Under the pieces are notes generated by a model, which was not told the origin of the DNA, made no database searches, and saw only the letters and a program-made list of their open reading frames with translations. From positions 248,001 to 312,000 of the forward strand of contig NZ_CP015882.1 in NCBI RefSeq assembly GCF_000697965.2: a stretch of 64,000 bases of DNA. Direction: 5' to 3'. A program made the translations under genes and the position numbers. The DNA comes from Ensifer adhaerens. GTDB lineage: Bacteria > Pseudomonadota > Alphaproteobacteria > Rhizobiales > Rhizobiaceae. Shown here piece by piece: positions 32,796 to 41,762 of the stretch (its first letter is position 1; each line of letters begins with the position of its first letter).

Positions 32796-33565
32796 GTGAT
32801 GCGCGGATTGAACTGGTCGTCACTGATCGCATCGCGCGGCTGACGCTCCGTCGTCCGGAGAAGCTGAATGCGATCGATGCGGACATGGTGGAGGCGCTTG
32901 TTGAGGCCTGCCGCGCCATCGAGCGTTCGAATGCGCGTGTGGCCATCCTCTCGGGCGAAGGCGAAAGATCCTTCTGCGCCGGCGGCGACATCGATGCGTG
33001 GAGCAGTCTCGACGCCGACATGTTTTCCCGTCGCTGGCTGCGTGATGGCCACGACGCCTTCGATGCGCTGGCGCGCCTTTCCGTGCCGCTGATCGCCGTC
33101 TTGAACGGGCATGCGCTCGGCGGCGGATTGGAACTCGCCGCCTGTGCCGACCTGCGCATAGCCGAGGCGCATGTGAAGATTGGCCAGCCGGAGCCGGGGC
33201 TTGGCATCATCCCCGGATGGTCGGGCACGCAACGCGCCTCGCGCCGGTTCGGAGCCCAGCTGGTGCGACGCATGGCGCTTTTCGGCGAGGCCTACGGTGC
33301 CGGGGAGGCGCTGTCGCTCGGGCTTGTCGACAGGGTGGTTGCAGAAGGCGAGGGGCTTGCCGCAGCACAAGTCGCTGCCGAGCGGGTGCTGCAACGTTCG
33401 CCGCGGGCGACGGAACTCACCAAGATGCTGATCAATGCGGCCGAGGGTGAAGAGAGCGAACGCGTGGTTGAGGCGCTTGCTGGCGCGGTGGCAGCAGCCT
33501 CGAGCGATCTAATGGAGGGGCTTGCGGCCTACCGTCAGAAGCGTTCGCCAAAGTTCAACCGATAG
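32792..33565 (+). CDS. Enoyl-CoA hydratase/isomerase
   Basis: A 257-residue crotonase-fold enzyme. The oxyanion-hole motifs are SFCAGGDIDAW and LNGHALGGGLELAACADL. The region after it, KIGQPEPGLGIIPGWSGTQR, carries the Glu (PEPGLG) expected for hydratases, while the first catalytic Glu position (AACADLRIAE) is Asp/Ala-like and so differs. Hydration of a 2-enoyl-CoA to a 3-hydroxyacyl-CoA is the most likely reaction. It starts with a GTG overlapping the CoA-transferase stop, so the two are translationally coupled. It would act after the acyl-CoA dehydrogenase encoded at 36077. Confidence 0.9.
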   Translation: MSDARIELVVTDRIARLTLRRPEKLNAIDADMVEALVEACRAIERSNARVAILSGEGERSFCAGGDIDAWSSLDADMFSRRWLRDGHDAFDALARLSVPLIAVLNGHALGGGLELAACADLRIAEAHVKIGQPEPGLGIIPGWSGTQRASRRFGAQLVRRMALFGEAYGAGEALSLGLVDRVVAEGEGLAAAQVAAERVLQRSPRATELTKMLINAAEGEESERVVEALAGAVAAASSDLMEGLAAYRQKRSPKFNR

Positions 33566-33611
33566 GTCGGCGCCGTTCTCCCGGTGACCCGGCCCTTGAT
33601 GGCGGTGTCTC

Positions 33612-34871
33612 ATGAAATCTGACGATAAAAAATTCCTCGCAGACCTCTTTCGCGCTGCGATCGAGGCTGCGGACCCGGAAAATGCCCTGCGCGCCCATCT
33701 CCCGAGCCAGCCACGCGGACGGACCGTCGTCATTGGGGCGGGCAAGGGGGCGGCCCAGCTCGCCGCCGCTTTCGAAAGGCTCTGGCGCGGTCCGCTCGAA
33801 GGCGTTGTCGTCACGCGCTATGGTTATGCCGCCCCGTGCACGCGCATCCGCGTACTTGAGGCCTCCCATCCCGTGCCCGATGCAGCCGGATTGCAGGCAA
33901 CAGATGCGCTTTTCGAGGCTGTGCGCGATCTTACCGAAGATGACCTTGTCGTTGCGTTGATCTGCGGTGGCGGTTCGGCCCTGCTGCCGTCTCCGCCGGG
34001 CCAGCTTACGCTGGAAGAGGAGGTGCTATTCAACCAGACCCTGCTTGCAAGTGGCGCGCCGATCTCTGTCATGAACGCCATCCGCAAACAGGTCTCGGGT
34101 ATCAAGGGCGGTCGTCTTGCGGCCGCCTGCCATCCGGCAAAGGTCGTCACCTTGGTGGTGTCGGACGTGCCGGGTGACGATCCGGCGCAGGTTGCCAGCG
34201 GGCCGACCATCCCGGACACGACGGATCGCGCGCTGGCACGTAACCTGGTTAAGACCTGGGGCATTGCCCTTCCGGCGCGGGTTGCCGCATGGCTGGAGGG
34301 CAACGAAGGTCTGGCGCCTCTCCCAGGCGATCCGGTCTTTACGAGGAACGAGGTCCGGGTGATCGCGTCTGCGAACCTCTCGCTGGAGGCCGCCGCCGCC
34401 CGCGCTGCGTCACTTGGCGTTCCCGCGGTCATCCTCTCCGATTCGATCGAAGGAGAGGCTCGCGATGTCGCGCGCGTTCACGCGGCCATTGCGCGTGAAG
34501 TCGCCGGTCGCGGCCGGCCGTTCTCGCGCCCTGTCGTCATTCTTTCGGGTGGAGAAACCACCGTCACGATCAAAGGCGGCGGCAAGGGCGGGCGCAACAC
34601 GGAGTTTCTGCTTTCCCTCGCTCTTGCGGCCGACGGGATCGGCTTCTCCGCAATCGCCGCCGATACCGATGGCATCGATGGCTCGGAAGACAATGCCGGC
34701 GCCTTTGCCGACGGGCAGAGCATGGCGCGCTTGCGCAACCTGGGGTGCGATCCTTCGGCCCTGCTTGCCGACAATGACGCCTGGACGGCCTTCCATCATC
34801 TCGGCGACCTGTTCGTTCCCGGGCCGACCGGAACCAATGTCAACGACTTCAGGGCAATCCTGATCCGCTAA
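33612..34871 (+). CDS. Glycerate 2-kinase / hydroxypyruvate-reductase-like protein (MOFRL family)
   Basis: A 419-residue DUF4147-MOFRL protein. The N-terminal domain has VVIGAGKGAAQLAAAFE and ICGGGSALLPSPP. The C-terminal MOFRL domain has VILSGGETTVTIKGGGKGGR with DTDGIDGSEDNAG. These are the marks of glycerate 2-kinases (GckA), many annotated in older literature as TtuD. The reaction is phosphorylation of D-glycerate with ATP to 2-phosphoglycerate. A glycerate branch suggests that the pathway releases a C3 acid or tartronate semialdehyde. It follows the hydratase gene after 46 nt in the same operon and ends at a perfect hairpin terminator. Confidence 0.92.
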   Translation: MKSDDKKFLADLFRAAIEAADPENALRAHLPSQPRGRTVVIGAGKGAAQLAAAFERLWRGPLEGVVVTRYGYAAPCTRIRVLEASHPVPDAAGLQATDALFEAVRDLTEDDLVVALICGGGSALLPSPPGQLTLEEEVLFNQTLLASGAPISVMNAIRKQVSGIKGGRLAAACHPAKVVTLVVSDVPGDDPAQVASGPTIPDTTDRALARNLVKTWGIALPARVAAWLEGNEGLAPLPGDPVFTRNEVRVIASANLSLEAAAARAASLGVPAVILSDSIEGEARDVARVHAAIAREVAGRGRPFSRPVVILSGGETTVTIKGGGKGGRNTEFLLSLALAADGIGFSAIAADTDGIDGSEDNAGAFADGQSMARLRNLGCDPSALLADNDAWTAFHHLGDLFVPGPTGTNVNDFRAILIR

Positions 34872-34895
34872 CCCGCGCCGTTGCCGGCGCGGGTT
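34870..34895. terminator. Terminator between convergent genes
   Basis: AACCCGCGCC (34870-34879) is perfectly complementary to 34886-34895 around a 6-nt loop. It starts at the stop codon of the glycerate-kinase gene and lies just before the end of the convergent aldo/keto reductase gene. Confidence 0.7.
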
Positions 34896-34904
34896 CGGCG
34901 TTGC

Positions 34905-35921
34905 TCAGGCCGGAACGGGCGCGTCGTCGCGCAGGAGGCCCTTGTGCTTCAGGTCCGCCCAGAAATCTGTCGGGATCGGATGCGAGAACCAGGCCAGGTT
35001 CTGCTCCAGCTGTTCGATCGTGCGCGTACCCGCCATGAAGGATGGAACGGCGGGATGGGCGACAACAAACTGCAGCGCGGCTGCGGCCAGTGGCACGTTA
35101 TAGGCAGCGCAGACGGCTTCGATCCTTGCAACTTTTTCAAGGATTTCGCGCGGTGCCGGCGCATAGTTGTACTTCGCACCTTCCCTGGCGCCGGTCGCGA
35201 GGATCCCCGAATTAAACCCGCCGCCCACGACAACGGCGGCGCCGCGCTCCTGGCAGAGCGGCAGAAAGCTATCAAGCGCATCCTGTTCGAGTAGCGTATA
35301 GCGCCCCGCCAGCAGGAAGCAGTCGAAGTCGCGACGCAGCAACGCTTGCTCGCAGACCTGCCATTCATTGACGCCCACACCGATGGCCTTCACGACCTTC
35401 TCGGCTCGCAATCTTTCCAGCGCCCGCCAGGCGCCGTCCATCGCCTGCTCGAACACTTCAGGTTGCTCGCTGCCGCGCGTGAAGGCGTCGATATCGTGGA
35501 TGAAACACATGTCCATGCGCTCCAGTCCCAGTCGTTGCAAGCTGTCCTCGAAAGCCCGCATCGTCCCGTCGTAGCTGTAGTCAAAATGCATCGTGAAAGG
35601 TGCGGCATTCGTCCAGGGGGCAAAATCGATCGTGTCGCGCCGCGCCGGGCGCAAACGCCGGCCCACCTTGGAGGCGAGCACGAAGTCGTCACGTTCCTTC
35701 CAGCGCAGCGCATGACCCGTGCGCAGCTCGGCGAGGCCATGGCCATACATCGGGGCGGTGTCGAAGAAGCGGACGCCGGCCTCCCAGGCGCGCGCGAACA
35801 TTGCTTCCGAGGTCGCCTCGTCGATCTCGCGAAAGATGTTGCCGAGGGGTGCCGTTCCGAAGCCGAAGGCGGTCACCTCCAGCTCCGTCCTTCCGAATTT
35901 TCTCTTTTGCCCAGGGTGCAT
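34905..35921 (-). CDS. Aldo/keto reductase, D-threo-aldose (L-fucose) 1-dehydrogenase-like
   Basis: A 338-residue AKR of the group that includes D-threo-aldose 1-dehydrogenase and pyridoxal dehydrogenase. Catalytic residues are in FFDTAPMYGHGLAE (Asp, Tyr), LASKVGRRLRP (Lys) and MDMCFIHDID (His). A sugar hemiacetal is oxidised at C1 to the lactone with NAD(P). The ATG at 35921 follows GGAGG at good spacing; a longer reading from 35981 would cross the regulatory region. It is divergent from the acyl-CoA dehydrogenase operon with operator site 4 between them, so it is probably part of the same regulon. Confidence 0.88.
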   Translation of the reverse strand: MHPGQKRKFGRTELEVTAFGFGTAPLGNIFREIDEATSEAMFARAWEAGVRFFDTAPMYGHGLAELRTGHALRWKERDDFVLASKVGRRLRPARRDTIDFAPWTNAAPFTMHFDYSYDGTMRAFEDSLQRLGLERMDMCFIHDIDAFTRGSEQPEVFEQAMDGAWRALERLRAEKVVKAIGVGVNEWQVCEQALLRRDFDCFLLAGRYTLLEQDALDSFLPLCQERGAAVVVGGGFNSGILATGAREGAKYNYAPAPREILEKVARIEAVCAAYNVPLAAAALQFVVAHPAVPSFMAGTRTIEQLEQNLAWFSHPIPTDFWADLKHKGLLRDDAPVPA

Positions 35922-36014
35922 GTTTTCCTCCATAAGTAACTGAATGGTGAATAGTATGCATGGCCCTAAACGGCTGTGCAAGCAGCATCCTTTTCGGCCT
36001 CCAAGTTTTTCGTC

Positions 36015-36057
36015 TTGACGACATCCGGCTTCAGAATATATGTAACTAGATAGTTAC
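36015..36057 (+). promoter_or_regulatory. Promoter with TetR-type operator, site 4
   Basis: GTAACTA (36042-36048), GA, TAGTTAC (36051-36057): seven-base perfect arms, the most symmetrical copy. Upstream are -35-like TTGACG (36015-36020) and -10-like TATATG (36037-36042). It lies between an aldo/keto reductase gene and the acyl-CoA dehydrogenase operon. Confidence 0.8.
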
Positions 36058-36076
36058 TAGAGATGAGGCGAGGCAG

Positions 36077-37219
36077 ATGTATCTCACCGAAACGCAGGAG
36101 CAGGTGCGCGACATGGCGCGTGCCTTTGCCGACGAAATGATCCGCCCGATGGCAGAGGAGCTCGACCGCGAGGAGCGCTTCCCAGCGGGGCTTTACGATG
36201 AAATGGCAAAGCTCGGCCTTTTTGGCATCGGCGTGCCGGAAGAACTCGGCGGGCCGGGGTTCGATACGCTCACTTACGCGCTTGTCATGGAGGAGTTGAG
36301 CCGCGGCTACGCATCCGTTGCCGACCAGTGCGGCCTGATCGAGCTCATCTCGACCTTGCTCGTCCGCCACGGGACCGAAAGCCAGCAGGCGATGTTGCCT
36401 AATATCCTCGGCATGCGCGCCAAGGTCGCCTATTGCATCACCGAACCGGAAGCCGGCACTGACGTTTCGGGCATCCGCACCACGGCAGAGCGTGACGGAA
36501 ACGGCTGGCGGCTCAATGGCGGCAAGATCTGGATCCACAACGCGCCAGTCGCTGACTACGGCTTCGTACTGGCCAGGACCGACAAGGAAGCGGGAAACCG
36601 CGGCATGTCGATCTTCATCGTCGACCTGCACGCGGCGGGTGTCGAAAAGGGGCCCAAGGAACACAAGATGGGACAGCGGGCGAGCCAGGTCGGCGCGCTG
36701 AATTTCGACGACGTCAAGCTTTCGGCCGACGCTCTCTTGGGCACGGAAGGCCGCGGCTTCCACATGATGATGTCGGTGCTCGACAAGGGTAGGGTCGGCA
36801 TCGCGGCGCTCGCCGTCGGTATCGCCCAGGCGGGGCTCGAAGCGGCGCTCGACTATGCCGGGACACGCAAGCAGTTCGGCAAGGCCATCGCTGATTTCCA
36901 GGGTGTGCAGTGGCTCCTTGCCGACATGGCGAAGGACATCGAGGCTGCCCGTCTGCTCGTCCATTCGGCCGCTTCCAAGATCGATAGCGGCGCCGACGCC
37001 ACCAAGGCCTGTTCGATCGCCAAGTGCTTTGCCGGTGATGTGGCCGTGCAGCGGACGGCCGATGCAGTGCAGGTCTTTGGCGGCTCCGGCTACATTCGCG
37101 GATTCGAAGTCGAACGCCTCTACCGCGATGCGAAAATCACGCAGATCTATGAGGGCACGAACCAGATCCAGCGCATGATCATCGCGCGCGAACTCCTGAA
37201 GAAGGGCGCACGGGCATGA
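36077..37219 (+). CDS. Acyl-CoA dehydrogenase
   Basis: A 380-residue FAD enzyme of the acyl-CoA dehydrogenase family, with the usual length. The middle domain signature is AYCITEPEAGTDVSGIRTTA. The catalytic Glu sits near the C-terminus in QIYEGTNQIQRMIIAREL, the isovaleryl/short-chain-type position. It makes a 2-enoyl-CoA and passes electrons to ETF, whose genes lie downstream in the same operon. It heads the operon behind operator site 4 and overlaps the next gene by 4 bases (ATGA). The chain or ring specificity is unknown. Confidence 0.94.
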   Translation: MYLTETQEQVRDMARAFADEMIRPMAEELDREERFPAGLYDEMAKLGLFGIGVPEELGGPGFDTLTYALVMEELSRGYASVADQCGLIELISTLLVRHGTESQQAMLPNILGMRAKVAYCITEPEAGTDVSGIRTTAERDGNGWRLNGGKIWIHNAPVADYGFVLARTDKEAGNRGMSIFIVDLHAAGVEKGPKEHKMGQRASQVGALNFDDVKLSADALLGTEGRGFHMMMSVLDKGRVGIAALAVGIAQAGLEAALDYAGTRKQFGKAIADFQGVQWLLADMAKDIEAARLLVHSAASKIDSGADATKACSIAKCFAGDVAVQRTADAVQVFGGSGYIRGFEVERLYRDAKITQIYEGTNQIQRMIIARELLKKGARA

Positions 37220-37995
37220 CCGGGTCTGAGCCTCGCCCCGTCGCACTGGTGACGGGTTCCTCGCGCGGGATCGGGCTTGCCGCCGCAGAAGCCCTGGCGC
37301 GGGAAGGATTTGCGGTCGCGCTCAACGGACTGCCGGATGATGCCGAGCTGCCGTCAGCAGTCGAGCGGATCGCCGCTTACTGTGTCCCGGTCATGGCTGC
37401 GGCCTTCGATGTCAGCGCGATTGCCGGCCACGATAGCGCGCTCGCAGCGATTGAAGCCGAACTGGGCCAGATCACGACGCTCGTCAACAATGCGGGTGTC
37501 GGCGTTCTCAGGCGCGGCGACATGCTGGAGGTGTCGGAGGAAAGCTGGGATCGCTGCTTCGCCGTCAACACCAAGGGCATGTTCTTTCTGAGCCAGGCCT
37601 TTGCCCGGCGTCTTGTCGCCCGTAGCAAGGGGGCGCTCTTCCATTCGATCATCAATGTCACCTCGTCGAATGCCGTCGCGGTGGCCGAACAGCGGTCGGA
37701 GTACTGCGCGTCGAAGGCGGCAGCCGCGATGGTCTCCAAGACGCTCGCCGTCCGGCTTGGACGGGAAGATGTCGCCGTCTACGACGTCCAGCCTGGTCTG
37801 ATCGCCACGGAGATGACCGCACCCGTCATCGACGCCTATCGCGAGCGGGCTGAGGAGGGGCTCACGCTCTTCCCGCGCGTCGGAAGGCCCGAGGAAGTCG
37901 GTGCCCTGATCGCATCGCTTGCGGCGGGGCGTCTTCCCTACACCACTGGAATGACGATCCCGGCTGACGCCGGCATGCTCGTCCCGCGCTTTTGA
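37216..37995 (+). CDS. SDR-family oxidoreductase (3-oxoacyl/3-hydroxyacyl type)
   Basis: A 259-residue short-chain dehydrogenase. The cofactor motif is TGSSRGIGLAAAEALA, with VNNAGVGVLRRGD and the catalytic Ser in NVTSSNAVAV and Tyr-Lys in YCASKAAAAM. The C-terminal TGMTIPADAGM replaces the usual V-D-G-G. It is annotated in relatives as 3-ketoacyl-ACP reductase. In this operon a 3-hydroxyacyl-CoA dehydrogenase role fits, following dehydrogenase and hydratase steps, but this is inference. It is coupled to the upstream gene by ATGA and spaced 7 nt from the next gene. Confidence 0.9.
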   Translation: MTGSEPRPVALVTGSSRGIGLAAAEALAREGFAVALNGLPDDAELPSAVERIAAYCVPVMAAAFDVSAIAGHDSALAAIEAELGQITTLVNNAGVGVLRRGDMLEVSEESWDRCFAVNTKGMFFLSQAFARRLVARSKGALFHSIINVTSSNAVAVAEQRSEYCASKAAAAMVSKTLAVRLGREDVAVYDVQPGLIATEMTAPVIDAYRERAEEGLTLFPRVGRPEEVGALIASLAAGRLPYTTGMTIPADAGMLVPRF

Positions 37996-38002
37996 GGTCC
38001 CC

Positions 38003-39151
38003 ATGAAAATCGCGCTTCCCGATACTGATGGACGCCTGTCCGACTATGCCCTCAGCGGCACGCCGATCGCGACTGCGACACTTGGCAGGAACCCGGCGCG
38101 TGTCGTCTATTCCGCGGCTCACGTGGTCGCCGACCCGTTCACAGCCAGCGATCCGTCCGGCCGCGCCGCCGTTGACTGGGAAAAAACCATGGAGTTCCGC
38201 CGCTATCTCGCGGGCCTCGGGCTCGGCATCGCCGAGGCGATGGATACGGCGCAGCGCGGCATGGGCCTCGACTGGCCGGGCGCTCTGGAACTGATCCGCC
38301 GCACGCGGGAAGAACTGCCGGACGCCGTCGTCGCCAATGGCTGCGGAACTGATCATCTCGACCCGGCGACCGTCACGAGTATCGAAGATGTTCGGAGAGC
38401 CTATCTGGAACAGGTCGAGGCGATCCAGAAGGTCGGCGGGCGACTTATCCTCATGGCGTCTCGCGCCCTGGTGCGGGTCGCTGAGCGACCGGACGATTAC
38501 GTCAAGGTCTACTCCGATGTGCTGGCCGCCTGTGACGCGCCTGTGATCCTGCACTGGCTGGGCGAGATGTTCGATCCGCAGCTCGCCGGCTATTGGGGCA
38601 GCAGGGATTTCGACCCGGCGATGCAGACCGCGCTTGCCGTCATCAACGCAGATGCAGCCAAGGTCGACGGCATAAAAATCTCCCTTCTCGACAAGGAGAA
38701 GGAAATCGTCATGCGCCGCCGGCTGCCTGCCGGCGTTAAGATGTACACGGGTGACGACTTCAACTATCCCGAACTGATCGAGGGCGACAGCGAAGGATTT
38801 TCGCATGCCTTGCTCGGTATATTCGACCCCCTGGCCCCGGCTGCGGCTTACGCGGTGGAGAGACTTGGCGAAGGGGATCGCGCAGGCTTTCGCGCAACGC
38901 TTGATCCGACCGTGCCGCTCGCGCGGCTGATCTTCCGGGCGCCGACGCAGTACTACAAGACCGGAGTCGTCTTCCTTGCCTGGCTGAACGGCTTTCAGGA
39001 TCACTTCGTGATGTTGAATGGCGCGCAGGCCATGCGGCCGCTGCCTTACTTCGTCGAGCTGTTCAGGCTCGCTGACCAATGCGGGCTCTTGCGGGATCCG
39101 GCGCTTGCCGTGGATCGGATGAAGAAGCTGCTTGCGCTCTATGGAGCGTAG
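38003..39151 (+). CDS. DUF993 dihydrodipicolinate-synthase-like protein
   Basis: A 382-residue TIM-barrel protein of the DUF993 family, related to class I (Schiff-base) aldolases of the DHDPS group. The barrel centre includes RLILMASRALVRVA, VILHWLGEMFDPQLAGYWG and DGIKISLLDKEKE. The Lys in GIKIS is at the position expected for the Schiff base. Members are typically found with sugar ABC transporters and sugar isomerases in rhizobia. The reaction is not known to me; aldol cleavage of a keto acid or branched ketose is plausible. It is followed after 2 nt by the TIM-barrel isomerase gene. Confidence 0.88.
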   Translation: MKIALPDTDGRLSDYALSGTPIATATLGRNPARVVYSAAHVVADPFTASDPSGRAAVDWEKTMEFRRYLAGLGLGIAEAMDTAQRGMGLDWPGALELIRRTREELPDAVVANGCGTDHLDPATVTSIEDVRRAYLEQVEAIQKVGGRLILMASRALVRVAERPDDYVKVYSDVLAACDAPVILHWLGEMFDPQLAGYWGSRDFDPAMQTALAVINADAAKVDGIKISLLDKEKEIVMRRRLPAGVKMYTGDDFNYPELIEGDSEGFSHALLGIFDPLAPAAAYAVERLGEGDRAGFRATLDPTVPLARLIFRAPTQYYKTGVVFLAWLNGFQDHFVMLNGAQAMRPLPYFVELFRLADQCGLLRDPALAVDRMKKLLALYGA

Positions 39152-39153
39152 CT

Positions 39154-40011
39154 ATGCGTGATTTCACCACCGACCATTCCGCCCTGGCGCTGAACACCGC
39201 CAGCCTCGGGCACAACCTCGATGGCCATGGGGCGGGCTGGTCGCCCGAGCGCGTTATCGACGCCTGTGCGGAACGTGGCTTCGGCTCGATCGTCTTCTGG
39301 CGCCGCGAGATCGGCTCGCGCGCGATTGAAATCGGCGAACGAGCGCGGGCATGCGGCCTCTCGATTGCCGGTCTCTGCCGCACACCGTTTCTCGTCGGTG
39401 CGGAAGCTGTCGATCGGCAAAGGGTCATCGACGAGGCGAAGTCATCGATCGACATGGCAGCGGGGCTCGGAGCACCGGTGCTGACGATCGTGGTCGGCGG
39501 CGTGCATCCGGGAACCAAGGGCACGGGAGAGAGCCTGAAGATCGTCGCCGATCGCGTCGGCGAGATTGCGCCCTATGCCGCCGGCCGCAACGTCAAGCTG
39601 GCGCTCGAGCCGCTCAATCCTGTTTATGCGGGGAACCGGTCCTGCCTGACGACGCTGCGGGATGCCGTCGATATTTGTGATGTGGTCGGGGCGACCAATC
39701 TCGGCGTCGCCATAGACGTCTACCATGTGTGGTGGGACAGCGAGATCCAAGCCCAGTTGCAGCGCGCGGGCGCCGCGCGGATCTTCGGATATCACCTCTG
39801 CGACTGGCTTGCCGACACGCGCGACGTGCTTCTCGATCGCGGCATGATGGGCGATGGGGTCGCTGACCTGAAGACGCTGCGACGGAGCGTCGAAGACGCG
39901 GGTTATGCGGGTCCCTGCGAGGTCGAGATCTTTTCCGCAAACAACTGGTGGAAGCGGGACCCGGGCGAAGTCCTCGACGTAATGGTCGAACGCTTCCGCA
40001 CAATCTGCTGA
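39154..40011 (+). CDS. Sugar phosphate isomerase/epimerase-like TIM-barrel protein
   Basis: A 285-residue AP-endonuclease-2/xylose-isomerase-like protein. Metal-ligand positions are seen at LALEPLNP (Glu), [12 protein letters not shown] (Asp, His), YHLCDW (His, Asp) and CEVEIFS (Glu). These are features of IolE/IolI/Hyi-type isomerases and epimerases with a divalent metal. The ATG at 39154 (GGAG upstream) is preferred over an earlier frame start at 39079 inside the previous gene. Partnering with DUF993 is a recurring rhizobial arrangement. The substrate is unknown. Confidence 0.9.
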   Translation: MRDFTTDHSALALNTASLGHNLDGHGAGWSPERVIDACAERGFGSIVFWRREIGSRAIEIGERARACGLSIAGLCRTPFLVGAEAVDRQRVIDEAKSSIDMAAGLGAPVLTIVVGGVHPGTKGTGESLKIVADRVGEIAPYAAGRNVKLALEPLNPVYAGNRSCLTTLRDAVDICDVVGATNLGVAIDVYHVWWDSEIQAQLQRAGAARIFGYHLCDWLADTRDVLLDRGMMGDGVADLKTLRRSVEDAGYAGPCEVEIFSANNWWKRDPGEVLDVMVERFRTIC

Positions 40012-40043
40012 CGATTTGGCTGCTGACGATTTGGGAGGCAAAC

Positions 40044-40793
40044 ATGAAGATCCTGGTCACCGTCAAACGGGTCGTTGACTACAACGTCAAGATCCGGGTG
40101 AAGGCAGACGGTTCGGGCGTCGAACTTGCGAACGTGAAGATGTCGATGAACCCCTTCGACGAAATCTCGGTCGAAGAAGCGCTCAGGCTGAAGGAAGCCG
40201 GCAAGGCTGAGGAAGTCGTCGTCGTTTCCGTTGGTCCGGCCAAGGCCGAAGAGACGCTGCGCACCGCGCTCGCCATGGGGGCGGACCGCGCCATCCTGGT
40301 TGAGACCGAAGACCAGGTCGAGCCGCTCGCTGTCGCCAAGATCGTCAAGGGTGTGGCCGAGGCTGAACAGCCGGGCCTGATCATCGTGGGCAAGCAGGCA
40401 ATCGACGACGATTCGAACCAGACCGGCCAGATGCTGTCCGCCCTGCTCGGCTGGGCGCAAGGCACCTTTGCCTCCAAGGTCGAGATCGGCGATGGCAAGG
40501 CAACCGTGACGCGCGAAGTCGACGGCGGTCTGCAGACCATCGACATCAAGCTGCCGGCCGTCGTCACCACCGACCTGCGCCTGAACGAGCCGCGCTACGC
40601 CTCGCTGCCGAACATCATGAAGGCGAAGAAGAAGCCGCTCGACAAGAAGTCGCCGGCCGACTTCGGCGTCGACACCGCTGCCCGCCTCAAGGTGCTGAAG
40701 ACCGAGGAGCCGTCGGGCCGCAAGGCCGGCATCAAGGTCAAGTCGGTCGCCGAGCTCGTCGAAAAGCTTAAAGTCGAAGCCGGCGTGCTCTGA
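40044..40793 (+). CDS. etfB: Electron transfer flavoprotein beta subunit
   Basis: A 249-residue ETF beta subunit, which binds AMP and forms the ETF heterodimer with EtfA. Features are the N-terminal [20 protein letters not shown], the recognition-loop region [19 protein letters not shown], and the signature [18 protein letters not shown] followed by [11 protein letters not shown] takes electrons from acyl-CoA dehydrogenases. The ATG at 40044 follows GGGAGG. Its place behind the acyl-CoA dehydrogenase, SDR, DUF993 and isomerase genes on one strand suggests a dedicated ETF, though it might instead be the only ETF of the cell, captured in this cluster. Confidence 0.96.
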   Translation: MKILVTVKRVVDYNVKIRVKADGSGVELANVKMSMNPFDEISVEEALRLKEAGKAEEVVVVSVGPAKAEETLRTALAMGADRAILVETEDQVEPLAVAKIVKGVAEAEQPGLIIVGKQAIDDDSNQTGQMLSALLGWAQGTFASKVEIGDGKATVTREVDGGLQTIDIKLPAVVTTDLRLNEPRYASLPNIMKAKKKPLDKKSPADFGVDTAARLKVLKTEEPSGRKAGIKVKSVAELVEKLKVEAGVL

Positions 40794-40813
40794 TTAGGAA
40801 GGGAGATTTTATC

Positions 40814-41755
40814 ATGGCCATTCTTCTTCTGGCTGACCACGACAGCAACCACCTTTCCGACCAGACCGCCAAGGCGCTGAGCGCGGCCTCGAAAATCGCC
40901 AGTGGGACTGGAGCCGATGTGCATGTGCTGGTCGCCGGCGCCGGCGCCAAGGTTGCAGCCGAGCAGGCCGCCAAGCTTGCGGGCGTTGCCAAGGTGCTCG
41001 TTGCCGACGACGCTTCGCTTGCCAACAACCTGGCAGAGCCGCTCGCTGCCCTGATCGTCTCGCTCGCCGGCAGCTACGACACCATCGTGAGCGCCGCGAC
41101 CTCGGTCGGCAAGAACGTCATGCCGCGCGTTGCAGCCCTGCTCGACGTTTCCCAGGTCTCGGAAATCATCGAGGTCGTCTCTTCCGACACCTTCAAGCGC
41201 CCGATCTATGCCGGCAACGCCATCCAGACGGTGCAGACGACCGAAGCCAAGCGCGTCATCACCGTGCGCACCGCTTCCTTCGCTTCCGCCCCTGAAGGCG
41301 GTTCGGCCGCGATCGAGAGCGTCTCGGCTGCCGCCAACCCGGGCGTTTCCTCCTTCGTCGCCGACGCCCTGTCGTCGTCCGACCGCCCGGAGCTGACGTC
41401 TGCCAAGATCATCATCTCCGGTGGCCGTGCGCTCGGTTCTTCCGAGAAGTTCAGGCAAGTGATCCTGCCGGTTGCCGACAAGCTCGGCGCTGCCGTCGGC
41501 GCTTCACGCGCTGCGGTTGATGCCGGTTACGCGCCGAACGACTGGCAGGTCGGCCAGACCGGCAAGGTGGTCGCGCCCGATCTCTACATCGCCTGCGGCA
41601 TCTCCGGTGCCATCCAGCACCTCGCCGGCATGAAGGACTCGAAGGTCATCGTCGCCATCAACAAGGACGAAGAGGCACCGATCTTCCAGGTCGCCGACTA
41701 CGGCCTGGTTGCCGATCTCTTCGACGCTCTGCCGGAACTCGAAAAAGCACTTTGA
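40814..41755 (+). CDS. etfA: Electron transfer flavoprotein alpha subunit
   Basis: A 313-residue ETF alpha subunit, which carries the FAD. The C-terminal FAD domain has [15 protein letters not shown], then [19 protein letters not shown] and [20 protein letters not shown], matching the ETF-alpha signature. It lies 20 nt after etfB with a good ribosome site (GGGAG). With EtfB it would shuttle electrons from the acyl-CoA dehydrogenase at 36077 to the ETF:ubiquinone oxidoreductase encoded next. Confidence 0.96.
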   Translation: MAILLLADHDSNHLSDQTAKALSAASKIASGTGADVHVLVAGAGAKVAAEQAAKLAGVAKVLVADDASLANNLAEPLAALIVSLAGSYDTIVSAATSVGKNVMPRVAALLDVSQVSEIIEVVSSDTFKRPIYAGNAIQTVQTTEAKRVITVRTASFASAPEGGSAAIESVSAAANPGVSSFVADALSSSDRPELTSAKIIISGGRALGSSEKFRQVILPVADKLGAAVGASRAAVDAGYAPNDWQVGQTGKVVAPDLYIACGISGAIQHLAGMKDSKVIVAINKDEEAPIFQVADYGLVADLFDALPELEKAL

Positions 41756-41762
41756 AGCGAAC

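Noticed and set aside
35937..35950. A fifth TAACTA-NN-TAGTTA site before the aldo/keto reductase gene
   Set aside because: TAACTG-AA-TGGTGA keeps only nine of twelve arm bases and would overlap the ribosome site region; site 4 at 36042-36057 already serves this divergent space.
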